A DNA stretch of 41,703 nucleotides from Herminiimonas sp. Its GTDB lineage: Bacteria; Pseudomonadota; Gammaproteobacteria; Burkholderiales; Burkholderiaceae_D. The position numbers were made by a program, and so were the translations under genes. The DNA lies in the NCBI GenBank assembly GCA_028292265.1, contig JAQGMR010000056.1, positions 1-41,703 on the forward strand, read 5' to 3'. The notes under the pieces were generated by a model. It had not been told where the DNA came from and searched no databases. It worked only from the letters and a program-made list of their open reading frames with translations. This document shows, one piece after another, positions 16,864-26,696 of the stretch. Position 1 is the stretch's first letter, and every line of letters begins with the position of its first letter.

Positions 16864-17274
16864 ATGTCTGACGCCGTAAAAGCAAACCGGCCGCGGTATA
16901 ACAATATTGGTGTTACACAGCTTGTTCATTACCGAATGCCGCTTGCGGCCATCGTTTCGATCCTGCATCGGATCAGCGGTGCATTCGTTTTTCTCCTCCT
17001 GCCTTTCGCGCTGTACCTGCTCGAAAAAAGCCTCACTTCCGAAATTTCCTTCGCCTACCTGCGGGGCTTCGCTTCCGGCTGGTTCGTCAAGCTGGTCATC
17101 CTCGCACTCTCGTGGGCCTACCTTTACCATTTTTGCGCAGGCCTTCGCCACCTTGTGATGGACACCCACATGGCCGCCGACAAGGAGGGCGCGCGCCACT
17201 CCGCCGCCGCCGTGCTGGTGGTCAGCCTGGTGTTGGCCGCGCTGGTTGCACTGAAACTGTTTGGAGCTTTCTGA
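16864..17274 (+). CDS. sdhC: Succinate dehydrogenase cytochrome b556 subunit
   Basis: 136 residues with three transmembrane helices (about 30-55, 70-95 and 112-134). It anchors succinate dehydrogenase in the inner membrane and helps form the quinone site and haem b site. HRISGAFVF at the start of helix 1 is the quinone-side motif of SdhC, and FCAGLRHLVMD carries the conserved His near helix 2. AGGAG lies 8 bases upstream of ATG 16864; an upstream in-frame ATG at 16807 is inside the palindrome and unlikely. The stop codon overlaps the sdhD start by one base (TGATG), so the two are translationally coupled. Confidence 0.95.
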   Translation: MSDAVKANRPRYNNIGVTQLVHYRMPLAAIVSILHRISGAFVFLLLPFALYLLEKSLTSEISFAYLRGFASGWFVKLVILALSWAYLYHFCAGLRHLVMDTHMAADKEGARHSAAAVLVVSLVLAALVALKLFGAF

Positions 17275-17645
17275 TGGCGAACGAGATGGAAAGAATCGGC
17301 GCGCGTCGACTGGTAGTCGGAGCCCATTACGGCGTAAAAGACTGGCTGGCACAGCGCATCACCGCGGTCGTGATGGCGATCTATACCGCTATCCTACTGG
17401 TTGAATTTTTAGCGGGCAGCAACTTCAGCTATGAAGGCTGGGCCGGCATGTTCGCGCAGCAGTGGTTCAAGATCGCGACCTTCGTTACCTTCATCTCGCT
17501 GCTTTATCACGCCTGGGTTGGCATGCGCAATATCTGGATGGATTACATCAAGCCAGTCGGCGTCAAGCTGATCCTCGATACAGCGACCATCCTCTGGCTG
17601 GTCGGTTGCGCCGGCTATGCCGCGCAGATTCTCTGGAGAGCTTAA
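17274..17645 (+). CDS. sdhD: Succinate dehydrogenase membrane anchor subunit
   Basis: 123 residues, three predicted membrane helices (about 28-48, 63-85 and 98-120). Together with SdhC it forms the membrane anchor, quinone site and haem pocket. The N-terminal VVGAHYGVKDWLAQRITA and the central YHAWVGMRNIWMDY, with conserved His and Asp-Tyr, are typical of beta- and gammaproteobacterial SdhD. The ATG overlaps the sdhC stop by one base. The open frame extends upstream to 17112 inside sdhC, but that part is out of frame with sdhC and is not SdhD-like. sdhA begins 3 bases after its stop. Confidence 0.94.
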   Translation: MANEMERIGARRLVVGAHYGVKDWLAQRITAVVMAIYTAILLVEFLAGSNFSYEGWAGMFAQQWFKIATFVTFISLLYHAWVGMRNIWMDYIKPVGVKLILDTATILWLVGCAGYAAQILWRA

Positions 17646-17648
17646 AAA

Positions 17649-19427
17649 GTGGCAGCAATCAAGACAGGTATCCCTTCCCGCCGCTTCGACGCGGTGATCG
17701 TGGGTGCTGGCGGTTCCGGCATGCGGGCCTCGTTGCAACTGGCGGAAGCCGGCCTGAACGTCGCTGTACTCTCAAAGGTGTTTCCGACGCGTTCGCACAC
17801 GGTAGCGGCGCAGGGCGGCATTGGCGCCTCGCTTGGCAACATGGCTGAAGACAGCTGGTTCTGGCACATGTTTGACACGGTCAAGGGCGGCGACTATCTC
17901 GGCGACCAGGATGCAATTGAATTCATGTGTCGCGAAGCGCCCAAGGTCGTCTATGAGTTGGAGCACTTTGGGATGCCGTTCGACCGCAATCCCGACGGCA
18001 CTATCTATCAGCGTCCTTTCGGCGGCCACACCGCCAACTTCGGCGAGAAGCCGGTGCAGCGGGCGTGCGCCGCGGCAGACCGTACCGGCCACGCGATGCT
18101 GCACACGCTTTACCAGCGCAATGTACGCGCCAAAACCCATTTCTTTGTTGAGTGGATGGCGATCGACTTGGTGCGCGATGCAGCGGGTGACATTCTGGGC
18201 GTGGTTGCGCTTGAAATGGAAACCGGCGAGGTAATGATCCTCGAAGCAAAGACGACGATCCTGGCCACCGGCGGAGCAGGGCGCATCTGGGCCGCTTCGA
18301 CCAACGCCTTCATCAATACCGGCGACGGCATGGGCATGGCGGCACGCGCCGGCCTGCCACTGGAAGACATGGAGTTCTGGCAGTTCCACCCGACCGGTGT
18401 TGCCGGCGCCGGCGTACTGATCACCGAAGGCGTGCGTGGCGAGGGCGGCATCCTCATCAACAGCAATGGCGAGCGCTTCATGGAACGTTATGCGCCGACG
18501 CTGAAGGATCTGGCGCCGCGCGACTTCGTCTCGCGCTCCATGGACCAGGAAATCAAGGAGGGTCGTGGATGCGGTCCGAACAAGGATCATGTGCTGCTCG
18601 ACTTGCGACACATTGGTGCCGAAACGATTGCAAAGCGGCTGCCCTCGATCCTTGAAATCGGCCACAAATTTGCCAACGTCGATGCGACCAAGGAACCGAT
18701 TCCTGTCGTGCCGACAATTCACTACCAGATGGGCGGCATTCCAACCAACATTCACGGCCAGGTCGTCGCGCCGGCGAATGGCAACCCCAACGAGATCGTT
18801 CCCGGCTTGTATGCCATCGGTGAATGCGCCTGCGTTTCGGTGCACGGCGCCAACCGGCTTGGCACCAACTCGCTGCTCGACTTGCTGGTATTCGGTCGGG
18901 CCGCCGGCAACCACGTAGTTGCATCAGACCTCAAGGCAAGGAGCAACAAGGCCTTGCCGGCAGACGCTGCCGATCTCGCCCTTGCCCGCCTCGCCAGGCT
19001 CGAAAGCAGCACCGGTTCCGAGCGCGTGCAAGACGTGGCGAATGCGATTCGTTCGACGATGCAGCACTACTGCGGCGTGTTCCGTACCGACGAACTCTTG
19101 ACCGCCGGTTCGAAAGCCATCATGGAACTCGATGAGCGCCGCAAGCATGTCTCGTTCAAGGACAAGTCGATGGTGTTCAACACTGCGCGCATTGAGGCGC
19201 TGGAACTCGACAACCTGATCGAGACCGCCAAGGCGACCATCACGTCCGCCGTGGCGCGCAAGGAATCGCGCGGCGCGCACGCGCATCGCGACTTCGAGAA
19301 GCGCGATGACGAAAACTGGATGAAGCACACGCTGTGGTTTTCCGAGGGCAATCGCCTCGACTACAAGCCGGTCATCACCAAGCCGCTGACGGTTGATACG
19401 TTCAAGCCCAAAGCCCGTACCTTCTAA
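17649..19427 (+). CDS. sdhA: Succinate dehydrogenase flavoprotein subunit
   Basis: 592 residues, the usual length. It oxidises succinate to fumarate on the cytoplasmic face and passes electrons to SdhB. FAD binding begins at VIVGAGGSGMRASL; the His in PTRSHTVAAQGG is the expected covalent FAD attachment; the ATGGAGR and FHPTG segments and the Arg-rich capping region line the substrate site; and HGANRLGTNSLLDLLVFGR closes the FAD domain. The start is GTG 17649 with GGAGAG at 8 bases, overlapping the end of sdhD. SdhE, encoded downstream, is expected to help attach the FAD. Confidence 0.97.
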   Translation: MAAIKTGIPSRRFDAVIVGAGGSGMRASLQLAEAGLNVAVLSKVFPTRSHTVAAQGGIGASLGNMAEDSWFWHMFDTVKGGDYLGDQDAIEFMCREAPKVVYELEHFGMPFDRNPDGTIYQRPFGGHTANFGEKPVQRACAAADRTGHAMLHTLYQRNVRAKTHFFVEWMAIDLVRDAAGDILGVVALEMETGEVMILEAKTTILATGGAGRIWAASTNAFINTGDGMGMAARAGLPLEDMEFWQFHPTGVAGAGVLITEGVRGEGGILINSNGERFMERYAPTLKDLAPRDFVSRSMDQEIKEGRGCGPNKDHVLLDLRHIGAETIAKRLPSILEIGHKFANVDATKEPIPVVPTIHYQMGGIPTNIHGQVVAPANGNPNEIVPGLYAIGECACVSVHGANRLGTNSLLDLLVFGRAAGNHVVASDLKARSNKALPADAADLALARLARLESSTGSERVQDVANAIRSTMQHYCGVFRTDELLTAGSKAIMELDERRKHVSFKDKSMVFNTARIEALELDNLIETAKATITSAVARKESRGAHAHRDFEKRDDENWMKHTLWFSEGNRLDYKPVITKPLTVDTFKPKARTF

Positions 19428-19436
19428 GAGAGCCTT

Positions 19437-20147
19437 ATGCCCCGCACTGTCAAATTCAAGATCTATCGCTACGATCCCGACAAGGATGAAAAGCCGTACA
19501 TGCAGGACCTGAGCGTCGAGTTGCAAGATACCGACAAGATGCTGCTTGATGCGCTTCAGCGCATCAAGGCCGACGTGGATGATTCGCTGGCATTGCGCCG
19601 CTCCTGCCGCGAAGGCGTGTGCGGGTCCGATGCCATGAACATCAATGGCAAGAACGGCCTCGCCTGCACCACCAACCTCAATGAACTGGCACAGCCAATC
19701 GTATTGCGTCCCTTGCCTGGCCTGCCCGTCATCCGCGACCTGATCGTGGACATGACAAACTTCTTCAAGCAGTACCACTCGGTCAAGCCGTACCTCATCA
19801 ACGAAACGATTCCGCCAGAAAAAGAGCGCCTGCAGATGCCGGCCCAGCGCGAAGAACTTGATGGTCTGTACGAGTGTATCCTGTGCGCTTGCTGTTCCAC
19901 TTCCTGCCCGTCGTTCTGGTGGAACCCGGATAAATTCGTTGGCCCGGCCGGATTGCTGCAAGCCTATCGTTTCATTGCGGACAGTCGCGACGAAGCAACC
20001 GGCGATCGACTGGACAACCTGGAAGACCCGTATCGTCTGTTCCGCTGCCACTCAATCATGAACTGCGTCGATGTCTGCCCGAAGGGGTTGAACCCGAACA
20101 AGGCCATCGGCAAGATCAAGGAATTGCTGGTACGCAGGGCGGTGTAG
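19437..20147 (+). CDS. sdhB: Succinate dehydrogenase iron-sulfur subunit
   Basis: 236 residues. It carries electrons from SdhA to the quinone site through 2Fe-2S, 4Fe-4S and 3Fe-4S clusters. The N-terminal ferredoxin-like domain has SCREGVCGSDAMNING with the later cysteine in LACTTN. The C-terminal domain has CILCACCSTSCPSFWW and CHSIMNCVDVCPKGLNP, supplying the remaining cluster ligands; all expected cysteines are present. It starts 9 bases after sdhA and continues the operon. Confidence 0.97.
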   Translation: MPRTVKFKIYRYDPDKDEKPYMQDLSVELQDTDKMLLDALQRIKADVDDSLALRRSCREGVCGSDAMNINGKNGLACTTNLNELAQPIVLRPLPGLPVIRDLIVDMTNFFKQYHSVKPYLINETIPPEKERLQMPAQREELDGLYECILCACCSTSCPSFWWNPDKFVGPAGLLQAYRFIADSRDEATGDRLDNLEDPYRLFRCHSIMNCVDVCPKGLNPNKAIGKIKELLVRRAV

Positions 20148-20167
20148 GCGAGCACGGACCGCGCACC

Positions 20168-20437
20168 ATGTCAGCAAACCATCAAGCCGATCCCGCACAA
20201 CGCGCGCGCCTTCGCTGGCGCAGTCGCCGCGGACTGCTTGAAAACGACCTGATCCTCACCCGCTTCCTGGATGCGCATGAAGCAAACCTGAGCGACGAGG
20301 AAGTTGACGCCTACACGCGATTGCTCGAACTGACGGACAACGACCTGATGGGTCTGCTGCTCGGCCAGAAGGAACCTCAGGGCGAGATTGACTTACCGCA
20401 GGTGCACGCGCTGCTCGAGCGCATGCGCGCTGCCTGA
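20168..20437 (+). CDS. sdhE: SdhE, FAD assembly factor for succinate dehydrogenase
   Basis: 89 residues, a small helical protein. It promotes covalent flavin attachment to SdhA. The family signature is visible: RARLRWRSRRGLLENDLIL contains the RGxxE motif, followed by acidic helices ending in MGLLLGQKEP. It lies 20 bases after sdhB in the same operon. There is no strong ribosome-binding site, so coupling to sdhB translation is possible. A small hairpin (20453-20471) lies in the gap before gltA. Confidence 0.93.
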   Translation: MSANHQADPAQRARLRWRSRRGLLENDLILTRFLDAHEANLSDEEVDAYTRLLELTDNDLMGLLLGQKEPQGEIDLPQVHALLERMRAA

Positions 20438-20572
20438 ATTTACCGCAGCAGGGCGTGCCGTGTCGGCATGCACGCTGCCTGAAGATCAGCCCTGGCCTTG
20501 CAGTACGTCGGCATCCGACAAACTGCAATGCCAGATAAACCATCGACTCACCCGCTCCAAGAAGGAAGAGCC

Positions 20573-21877
20573 ATGACGAACTCCGAATCCAAAGCCACGC
20601 TGTCGTTTTCCGACGGCGCTCCATCGCTCGATTTTCCGATCTACAAGGGCTCCATCGGCCCGGAAGTCTTGGACATCCGCAAGCTGTACGGGACAACTGG
20701 CAAGTTCACCTACGATCCCGGCTTCATGTCGACCGCATCATGCAATTCGTCGATCACCTACATCGACGGCGACAAGGGCGAGCTTCTGTACCGCGGCTTC
20801 CCGATCGAGCAACTGGCTGTCAATTGTGACTTCCTTGAAACCTGCTATTTGCTGCTGAACGGCGAACTGCCGAACTCGGCCCAGAAAACCACTTTCGTTG
20901 ATACCGTGACCAAGCACACCATGGTGCACGAGCAGATGCAATTCTTCTTCCGCGGGTTCCGGCGCGATGCGCATCCAATGTCGGTACTCGTCGGCACGGT
21001 TGGCGCGCTCGCCTCGTTCTACCATGACTCGCTTGATATCAACGATCCGCATCACCGTGAAGTGTCGGCAATCCGCCTGATCGCCAAGATGCCGACGCTG
21101 GTTGCGATGGCCTACAAATATTCGGTCGGCCAGCCGTTCGTCTATCCGCGCAATGATTTGTCTTACAGCGCCAATTTCATGCGCATGATGTTCTCGAATC
21201 CCTGTGAGGAATACAAGGTCAACGACGTGCTGGTGCGCGCGCTGGACCGTATCCTTATTCTGCACGCGGACCACGAGCAGAACGCATCCACCTCGACCGT
21301 TCGACTGGCGGGCTCTTCCGGGGCGAACCCCTTTGCCTGTATCGCGGCCGGCATTGCCTGCCTGTGGGGCCCGGCGCACGGTGGCGCCAATGAAGCGGCG
21401 CTCAACATGCTGAAGGAAATCGGCTCGGTCGAGAAGATCGGCGAATTCGTCAAGCAGGTGAAGGACAAGAATTCTGGCGTCAAGCTCATGGGTTTTGGCC
21501 ATCGGGTCTACAAGAACTACGACCCGCGCGCCAAGCTGATGCGCGAAACCTGCTATGAAGTGCTGAACGAACTCGGACTGGAAAATGACCCGCTGTTCAA
21601 GCTCGCCATGGCTTTGGAAAAGGTAGCTTTGGAAGACGACTACTTCGTCTCCCGCAAGCTGTATCCGAACGTGGACTTCTACTCCGGCATCGTGCAGTCG
21701 GCGCTCGGTATTCCGGTCTCGCTGTTCACCGGTATTTTCGCCATGGCACGTACGGTCGGCTGGATCGCGCAGTGGAACGAAATGATCTCCGATCCGGAAC
21801 AGAAGATCGGGCGCCCACGTCAGTTGTACGTCGGTGCTGCGAAGCGCGATGTGCCTCCTATGGACAAGCGGGCTTGA
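20573..21877 (+). CDS. gltA: Citrate synthase (type II)
   Basis: 434 residues. It condenses oxaloacetate and acetyl-CoA to citrate. Substrate-binding and catalytic elements are visible: [27 protein letters not shown] with the catalytic His, [16 protein letters not shown] with the second catalytic His and Arg, and [14 protein letters not shown] with the catalytic Asp. The length and the long N-terminal domain match the hexameric, NADH-sensitive bacterial type. An AGAAGGAAGAG ribosome-binding site supports ATG 20573 over the upstream in-frame ATG at 20498. No terminator was seen between sdhC and gltA, and a strong one follows at 21942, so sdhCDAB-sdhE-gltA is probably one transcript. Confidence 0.97.
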   Translation: MTNSESKATLSFSDGAPSLDFPIYKGSIGPEVLDIRKLYGTTGKFTYDPGFMSTASCNSSITYIDGDKGELLYRGFPIEQLAVNCDFLETCYLLLNGELPNSAQKTTFVDTVTKHTMVHEQMQFFFRGFRRDAHPMSVLVGTVGALASFYHDSLDINDPHHREVSAIRLIAKMPTLVAMAYKYSVGQPFVYPRNDLSYSANFMRMMFSNPCEEYKVNDVLVRALDRILILHADHEQNASTSTVRLAGSSGANPFACIAAGIACLWGPAHGGANEAALNMLKEIGSVEKIGEFVKQVKDKNSGVKLMGFGHRVYKNYDPRAKLMRETCYEVLNELGLENDPLFKLAMALEKVALEDDYFVSRKLYPNVDFYSGIVQSALGIPVSLFTGIFAMARTVGWIAQWNEMISDPEQKIGRPRQLYVGAAKRDVPPMDKRA

Positions 21878-21901
21878 TGCGCTGCTAGACGGCGGCCCGG
21901 T

Positions 21902-21921
21902 CCGGAACCTCGAAGTTCCGG
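21902..21921. other. Perfect hairpin just after gltA
   Basis: CCGGAAC and GTTCCGG pair perfectly around a six-base loop, 25 bases past the gltA stop. It has no T-run and lies immediately before the real terminator; it may protect the 3' end of the transcript. Confidence 0.55.
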
Positions 21922-21941
21922 CTCGGGTTGGGATTGAATTA

Positions 21942-21965
21942 GCGGGCCTCGGCCCGCATTTTTTT
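21942..21965 (+). terminator. Intrinsic terminator of the sdhCDAB-sdhE-gltA operon
   Basis: GCGGGCC pairs with GGCCCGC (effectively six pairs with a four-base loop), followed at once by a run of seven T. It marks the end of the sdh-gltA transcription unit. Confidence 0.85.
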
Positions 21966-22066
21966 GTGTGCGGGCCGATTCCGACAGGCGGCTTGTCACG
22001 CCCCAATGAAGTTCCAGGAATGCGGAGCCTGGGCAGCCAAGTTGTGCGTTTGATCTTTAGCCCCTG

Positions 22067-22075
22067 TGTTATGCT
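22067..22075 (+). promoter_or_regulatory. Candidate extended -10 promoter for odhA
   Basis: TGTTATGCT fits an extended -10 (TGn plus TATGCT). It lies in the 335-base gap between gltA and odhA, after the gltA terminator and about 138 bases before the odhA start. No good -35 is visible. The rest of the gap holds a small TCGCG/CGCGA hairpin but no coding frame I would defend. Confidence 0.4.
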
Positions 22076-22212
22076 TTGCCACTGTCAAAACGCACCAAAA
22101 GCACTCGGCCCTTCCCCACAACTTGATGTGCATTCCGCCAACCGGTCAGGCCGTGTCGCGGAAGGTTGAATAACCCGCTAATCTCGCGAAGCGCGAAGAA
22201 AGGTGAGCAAAA

Positions 22213-25074
22213 ATGATGAAGCAGTATCTTTCCAATTCCTATTTGTTTGGCGGTAATGCGCCGTACGTTGAAGAACTGTACGAGTCCTACCTCGACAATC
22301 CCGGTTCCGTCCCCGATAACTGGCGCACCTACTTTGACGCCATGCAACACGTGCCGGCCGTCGATGGCAGCAGCAAGCCCGACGTAGCGCACGCGCCGGT
22401 GATCGCTTCCTTCGCGGAACGCGCCAAGCTGGGCCCTATCCGTACCGTCGGCGACAATGCCAACGACAACGTCGAACTGGCCCGCAAGCGCGTCGCAGTA
22501 ACGCAACTGATCGCTTCCTACCGCAACCTCGGCAGCTACTGGGCCAATCTCGACCCGCTCAAGCGCCAGGAACGTCCCGACTTGCCGGAACTCGAGACCG
22601 GTTTCTATGGCTTCGGCGATGCCGACATGGACACCGTCTTCAATATCAGCAACACCTACTTCGGCGTAGAGACCGCTTCATTGCGCGACCTCGTCAACGC
22701 CCTGCGTGACACCTACTGTCGCTCTATCGGCGCAGAGTTCATGTACATGAGCAACCAGCGCGAGAAGCGCTGGATGCAGGAGCGACTCGAATCCACCCGC
22801 TCACAGGGCGTGTTCAGCGCTGACGAGAAAAAGCACATCCTCGACCGCCTGACCGCGTCGGAAGGCCTTGAGCGCTACCTGCATACCCGGTACGTTGGCC
22901 AGAAGCGCTTTTCGCTGGAAGGTGGCGAAAGCTTCATCGCTTCGCTTGATGAAACTATCCAGCGCGCTGGCGAAAAGGGTGTGCAGGAAATCGTGATCGG
23001 CATGGCGCATCGCGGCCGACTCAACGTTCTGGTCAATATCCTGGGCAAGATGCCGCAGGAACTGTTCGCCGAATTCGAAGGCAAGCATGCCGACGACCTG
23101 CCTGCCGGCGACGTCAAATATCATCAGGGCTTCTCGTCCGATATTTCCACTCCCGGCGGCCCGGTCCATCTTTCGCTCGCGTTCAATCCGTCGCACCTTG
23201 AAATCGTCAACCCGGTGGTCGAGGGCTCGGTCAAGGCGCGCATGGAGCGTCGCGGTGACAAGGACGGCTCGCAAGTGCTGCCGATCCTGGTGCATGGCGA
23301 CGCCGCATTTGCAGGGCAGGGCGTTGTGATGGAAACCCTGAACCTGGCGCAGACCCGCGGCTACTTCACGGGCGGCACCGTACACATTGTGATCAACAAC
23401 CAGATCGGCTTCACCACTTCCGATCCGCGTGATTCGCGTTCCACGCTGTACTGCTCTGACGTCGTCAAGATGATCGAAGCGCCGGTGCTGCACGTGAATG
23501 GCGACGATCCAGAGGCGGTCGTGTTTGCAACCCAGGTGGCGCTCGACTTCCGCATGGAATTCAAGCGCGATGTCGTGGTTGATATCGTCTGCTTCCGCAA
23601 GCTGGGCCACAACGAGCAGGACACCCCCGCGCTGACCCAGCCGCTGATGTACAAGAAGATCGCCCAGCACCCCGGCACGCGCAAACTGTATGCCGACAAG
23701 CTGGTAGCGCAAAACGCCATATCGGCCGATGGCGGCGACGTGATGGTCAAGGAATTCCGCGACGCGATGGATGCGGGCCGCCACACCATCGATCCCGTCA
23801 TCTCGAATTTCAAGGGCAAGTACGCCGTCGACTGGTCGCCCTTCCTCAACCGCAAATGGACCGATGCCGCCGACACCGCGGTGCCACTGGCGGAACTCAA
23901 GCGCCTGTCCAGCCGCATCACCACCGTACCGGAAGGCTTCAAGCTGCATCCGCTGGTGGAAAAGGTCCTGGCCGACCGCGCCAGCATGGGCCGCGGCGAA
24001 CTCAATCTCGATTGGGGCATGGGCGAGCATCTCGCTTATGCGTCGCTGGTCTCGTCGGGCTATGCAATCCGTCTGACCGGGCAGGATGCCGGTCGCGGCA
24101 CCTTCGTGCATCGGCATGCCGTGCTGCACGACCAGAACCGCGAGCGTTGGGATGCGGGCAGCTATATTCCACTCCAAAACGTGTCGGACCAGCAGGCGCC
24201 GTACACGGTGATCGACTCGGTGCTTTCAGAAGAAGCCGTGCTCGGCTTCGAATACGGTTACTCGACCGCGGAACCCAACACGCTGACCATCTGGGAAGCG
24301 CAGTTCGGCGACTTCGCCAACGGGGCGCAAGTTGTGATCGACCAGTTCATCAGCTCCGGCGAAGTGAAATGGGGCCGCGCGTCTGGCCTGGTCATGATGC
24401 TGCCGCACGGTTATGAAGGGCAGGGCCCGGAACACTCGTCGGCACGTTTGGAGCGCTACCTGCAGCTGTGCGCCGACAACAACATGCAGGTGGTGCAGCC
24501 GACCACCGCTGCGCAAATTTTCCATCTGCTGCGTCGCCAGATGATCCGCCCGTTCCGCAAGCCGCTGGTCATCATGACGCCGAAGTCGCTGCTGCGAAAC
24601 AAGGATGCTGGATCGCCGCTTTCCGAGCTGGCCAAGGGCAGCTTCCAGACCGTCATCGGCGAAGTGGACGACAAGATAGATCCGAAGAAGATCAAGCGCG
24701 TGGTCGCCTGCTCCGGCAAGGTTTACTACGACCTGGTCAACGCGCGCAAGGAACGCGGCCAGACCGACACGGCAATCGTTCGCCTGGAGCAGCTCTATCC
24801 GTTCCCCCACAAGGCATTCGCGGCCGAACTCAAGAAATTTCCGAACTTGACTGAACTGGTATGGACGCAGGACGAGCCGCAGAACCAGGGCTCGTGGTTC
24901 CAGATCCAGCACAACATATTCGAGAATCTCGGCGACGGCCAGAAACTGGCGTACGCCGGTCGCCCGGCCAGCGCCTCACCTGCGGTCGGCTATTACGACA
25001 AGCACTACGCGCAGCAAAAGGCCTTGATCGACACCGCATTCTCGAAGCTCAAGGGCTTCGTGCTGACAAAATAA
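22213..25074 (+). CDS. sucA: 2-oxoglutarate dehydrogenase E1 component
   Basis: 953 residues, the usual length for OdhA/SucA. This thiamine-diphosphate enzyme decarboxylates 2-oxoglutarate and reductively succinylates the lipoyl group of OdhB. The N-terminus [18 protein letters not shown] is the short helix that binds the E2 core. Thiamine-diphosphate and substrate motifs include [40 protein letters not shown] and NNQIGFTT. The C-terminal part contains [19 protein letters not shown] and [12 protein letters not shown]. The start has two ATG codons in a row (MMK) and GGTGAG upstream. It begins the odhA-odhB-odhL unit; a hairpin separates it from odhB. Confidence 0.97.
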   Translation: MMKQYLSNSYLFGGNAPYVEELYESYLDNPGSVPDNWRTYFDAMQHVPAVDGSSKPDVAHAPVIASFAERAKLGPIRTVGDNANDNVELARKRVAVTQLIASYRNLGSYWANLDPLKRQERPDLPELETGFYGFGDADMDTVFNISNTYFGVETASLRDLVNALRDTYCRSIGAEFMYMSNQREKRWMQERLESTRSQGVFSADEKKHILDRLTASEGLERYLHTRYVGQKRFSLEGGESFIASLDETIQRAGEKGVQEIVIGMAHRGRLNVLVNILGKMPQELFAEFEGKHADDLPAGDVKYHQGFSSDISTPGGPVHLSLAFNPSHLEIVNPVVEGSVKARMERRGDKDGSQVLPILVHGDAAFAGQGVVMETLNLAQTRGYFTGGTVHIVINNQIGFTTSDPRDSRSTLYCSDVVKMIEAPVLHVNGDDPEAVVFATQVALDFRMEFKRDVVVDIVCFRKLGHNEQDTPALTQPLMYKKIAQHPGTRKLYADKLVAQNAISADGGDVMVKEFRDAMDAGRHTIDPVISNFKGKYAVDWSPFLNRKWTDAADTAVPLAELKRLSSRITTVPEGFKLHPLVEKVLADRASMGRGELNLDWGMGEHLAYASLVSSGYAIRLTGQDAGRGTFVHRHAVLHDQNRERWDAGSYIPLQNVSDQQAPYTVIDSVLSEEAVLGFEYGYSTAEPNTLTIWEAQFGDFANGAQVVIDQFISSGEVKWGRASGLVMMLPHGYEGQGPEHSSARLERYLQLCADNNMQVVQPTTAAQIFHLLRRQMIRPFRKPLVIMTPKSLLRNKDAGSPLSELAKGSFQTVIGEVDDKIDPKKIKRVVACSGKVYYDLVNARKERGQTDTAIVRLEQLYPFPHKAFAAELKKFPNLTELVWTQDEPQNQGSWFQIQHNIFENLGDGQKLAYAGRPASASPAVGYYDKHYAQQKALIDTAFSKLKGFVLTK

Positions 25075-25080
25075 CGACCG

Positions 25081-25107
25081 GTCCGACGCCAGAAACTGGC
25101 GCCGGAC
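25081..25107 (+). other. Intercistronic hairpin between odhA and odhB
   Basis: Twelve bases (25081-25092) pair with 25096-25107 around an AAA loop, with one mismatch. It begins 6 bases after the odhA stop and lies 16 bases before the odhB ribosome-binding site. There is no T-run. It is likely an mRNA processing or stability element that sets the E1:E2 ratio. Confidence 0.65.
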
Positions 25108-25133
25108 AAGAACAAACCGAAACGGAGAGTGTG

Positions 25134-26417
25134 ATGGCAATTCTTGAAGTAAAAGTCCCGCAGTTGTCGGAGTCGGTCGCGGAAGCGACCCTGCTGCAGT
25201 GGCACAAGAAACCGGGCGACGCAGTGACCCGGGACGAAAACCTGATCGACATCGAGACCGACAAGGTCGTGCTTGAATTGCCGGCGCCGAATAGCGGCGT
25301 GATTACCGAAATCGTCAAGCCGGACGGCAGCACAGTGGTGGCTGGTGAAGTGATTGCCAGGATCGATACCGAGGCCAAGGCGGGTGCTGCGCCTGCGGCC
25401 GCGGTGCCTGCTGCAGCAGCGGCCGCGCCGGCCGCAGACCCGGTCGCGGCAGCGATCGCGAAACTCGCGGCTCAAGCGCCCAGTGGTTCGTCGGGCATCG
25501 CCATGCCGGCAGCTGCCAAGATTTTGTCCGAAAACAAAATGACCGCATTACAGGTAGAGGGCACCGGTCGCGATGGCCGTGTCACGAAGGGCGACGTGCT
25601 GAGCGCGCTGCAAAAGCCTGCGGCACAGGCGCCTGCCGCTGCACCGGCGCCTGCCGCCGCCAAGCCGGCCCGCCCCGCACTGGCACAGGTGCCTTCGCGT
25701 GCCATGGACCTGGGCGACCGGCCTGAGGAGCGGGTTCCGATGAGCCGCCTGCGCGCGCGCATCGCCGAACGCCTGGTGGAGTCACAGTCCACCAATGCGA
25801 TTCTCACGACCTTCAATGAAGTCAACATGTTGCCGGTCATTGAGCTTCGCAACAAGTACAAGGACCGGTTCGAGAAAGAACATGGCGTCAAGCTCGGCTT
25901 CATGTCCTTCTTCGTCAAGGCGGCCGTCGCGGCCCTCAAGAAATATCCCGTGATGAATGCGTCGGTGGACGGCAACGACATCGTCTATCACGGTTACTTT
26001 GACATCGGCATTGCGGTCGGCTCGCCGCGCGGCCTGGTTGTGCCCATCCTACGCAATGCCGACCAGTTGAGCATCGCCGAGATTGAACGCAAGATTGGTG
26101 AATTCGGCAACAAGGCCAAGGAAGGCAAGCTGACCCTGGACGACCTTACCGGCGGCACCTTCTCTATCTCGAATGGCGGCACCTTCGGGTCCATGCTTTC
26201 CACGCCGATCATCAACCCGCCGCAGTCGGCCATTCTCGGCGTGCACGCGACCAAGGACCGCGCCGTGGTGGAAAACGGGCAGATCGTTATCCGTCCAATG
26301 AATTACCTTGCGCTGTCGTATGACCACCGGATTATCGATGGCCGGGAAGCGGTGCTTGGGCTGGTTACAATGAAGGATGCGCTGGAAGACCCGGCACGTC
26401 TGCTGCTCGACCTGTGA
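25134..26417 (+). CDS. sucB: 2-oxoglutarate dehydrogenase E2 (dihydrolipoyl succinyltransferase)
   Basis: 427 residues. It transfers the succinyl group from its lipoyl arm to CoA and forms the core of the complex. The single lipoyl domain (1-75) has the modified Lys in [13 protein letters not shown]. An Ala/Pro-rich hinge follows, then a peripheral subunit-binding domain (about 120-160; [26 protein letters not shown]), a second Ala/Pro linker, and the catalytic domain with [13 protein letters not shown] carrying the catalytic His and Asp. GGAGAG lies 6 bases upstream of ATG 25134; the frame is open further left inside odhA, but the lipoyl domain fixes the start. A 279-base gap with repeats precedes odhL. 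Confidence 0.97.
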   Translation: MAILEVKVPQLSESVAEATLLQWHKKPGDAVTRDENLIDIETDKVVLELPAPNSGVITEIVKPDGSTVVAGEVIARIDTEAKAGAAPAAAVPAAAAAAPAADPVAAAIAKLAAQAPSGSSGIAMPAAAKILSENKMTALQVEGTGRDGRVTKGDVLSALQKPAAQAPAAAPAPAAAKPARPALAQVPSRAMDLGDRPEERVPMSRLRARIAERLVESQSTNAILTTFNEVNMLPVIELRNKYKDRFEKEHGVKLGFMSFFVKAAVAALKKYPVMNASVDGNDIVYHGYFDIGIAVGSPRGLVVPILRNADQLSIAEIERKIGEFGNKAKEGKLTLDDLTGGTFSISNGGTFGSMLSTPIINPPQSAILGVHATKDRAVVENGQIVIRPMNYLALSYDHRIIDGREAVLGLVTMKDALEDPARLLLDL

Positions 26418-26444
26418 CGCAGGGTCTTGCGCCGGCGACGCTTA

Positions 26445-26470
26445 AATCTGCTTTGGACTCAAAGCAGATT
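26445..26470 (+). other. Perfect 10-bp inverted repeat after odhB
   Basis: AATCTGCTTT and AAAGCAGATT are perfectly complementary around a six-base loop, 28 bases after the odhB stop. There is no T-run, so it looks more like an mRNA 3'-stabilising or processing hairpin than a terminator. Confidence 0.6.
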
Positions 26471-26481
26471 CAAGTCGATCT

Positions 26482-26594
26482 GAAGCGGGCTGGAAGCAGG
26501 TCGGAAGCGGGCTGAATGGAATGCAGCCGTAATTCAGCAGTAATTCAGCATTGATTCGGCATTAATTCGGAAGTAAATCGGAAGTAAATCGCAG
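26482..26594. repeat. 11-bp periodic tandem repeats between odhB and odhL
   Basis: Two 11-base arrays run in series. The first has units based on GAAGCGGGCTG at 26482, 26493 and 26504 (the first and third are identical). The second has six units at 26529, 26540, 26551, 26562, 26573 and 26584, grading from GTAATTCAGCA to GTAAATCGGAA. Neighbouring units resemble each other most, which suggests stepwise duplication. The arrays fill most of the 279-base gap between co-directional genes. Confidence 0.85.
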
Positions 26595-26696
26595 TGCGGG
26601 CCGGCGCAATCCGGCCCCGCTGTCACAGACACAACCGGACCTGGGCTTGCGCCTTCGCGCTTGCCGGCAGGCCTTCGGTGCACGCGGAAAAATGAC

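Noticed and set aside
24861..25133. N-terminal extension of OdhB
   Set aside because: It lies inside odhA in another frame; the lipoyl domain and ribosome-binding site place the start at 25134.
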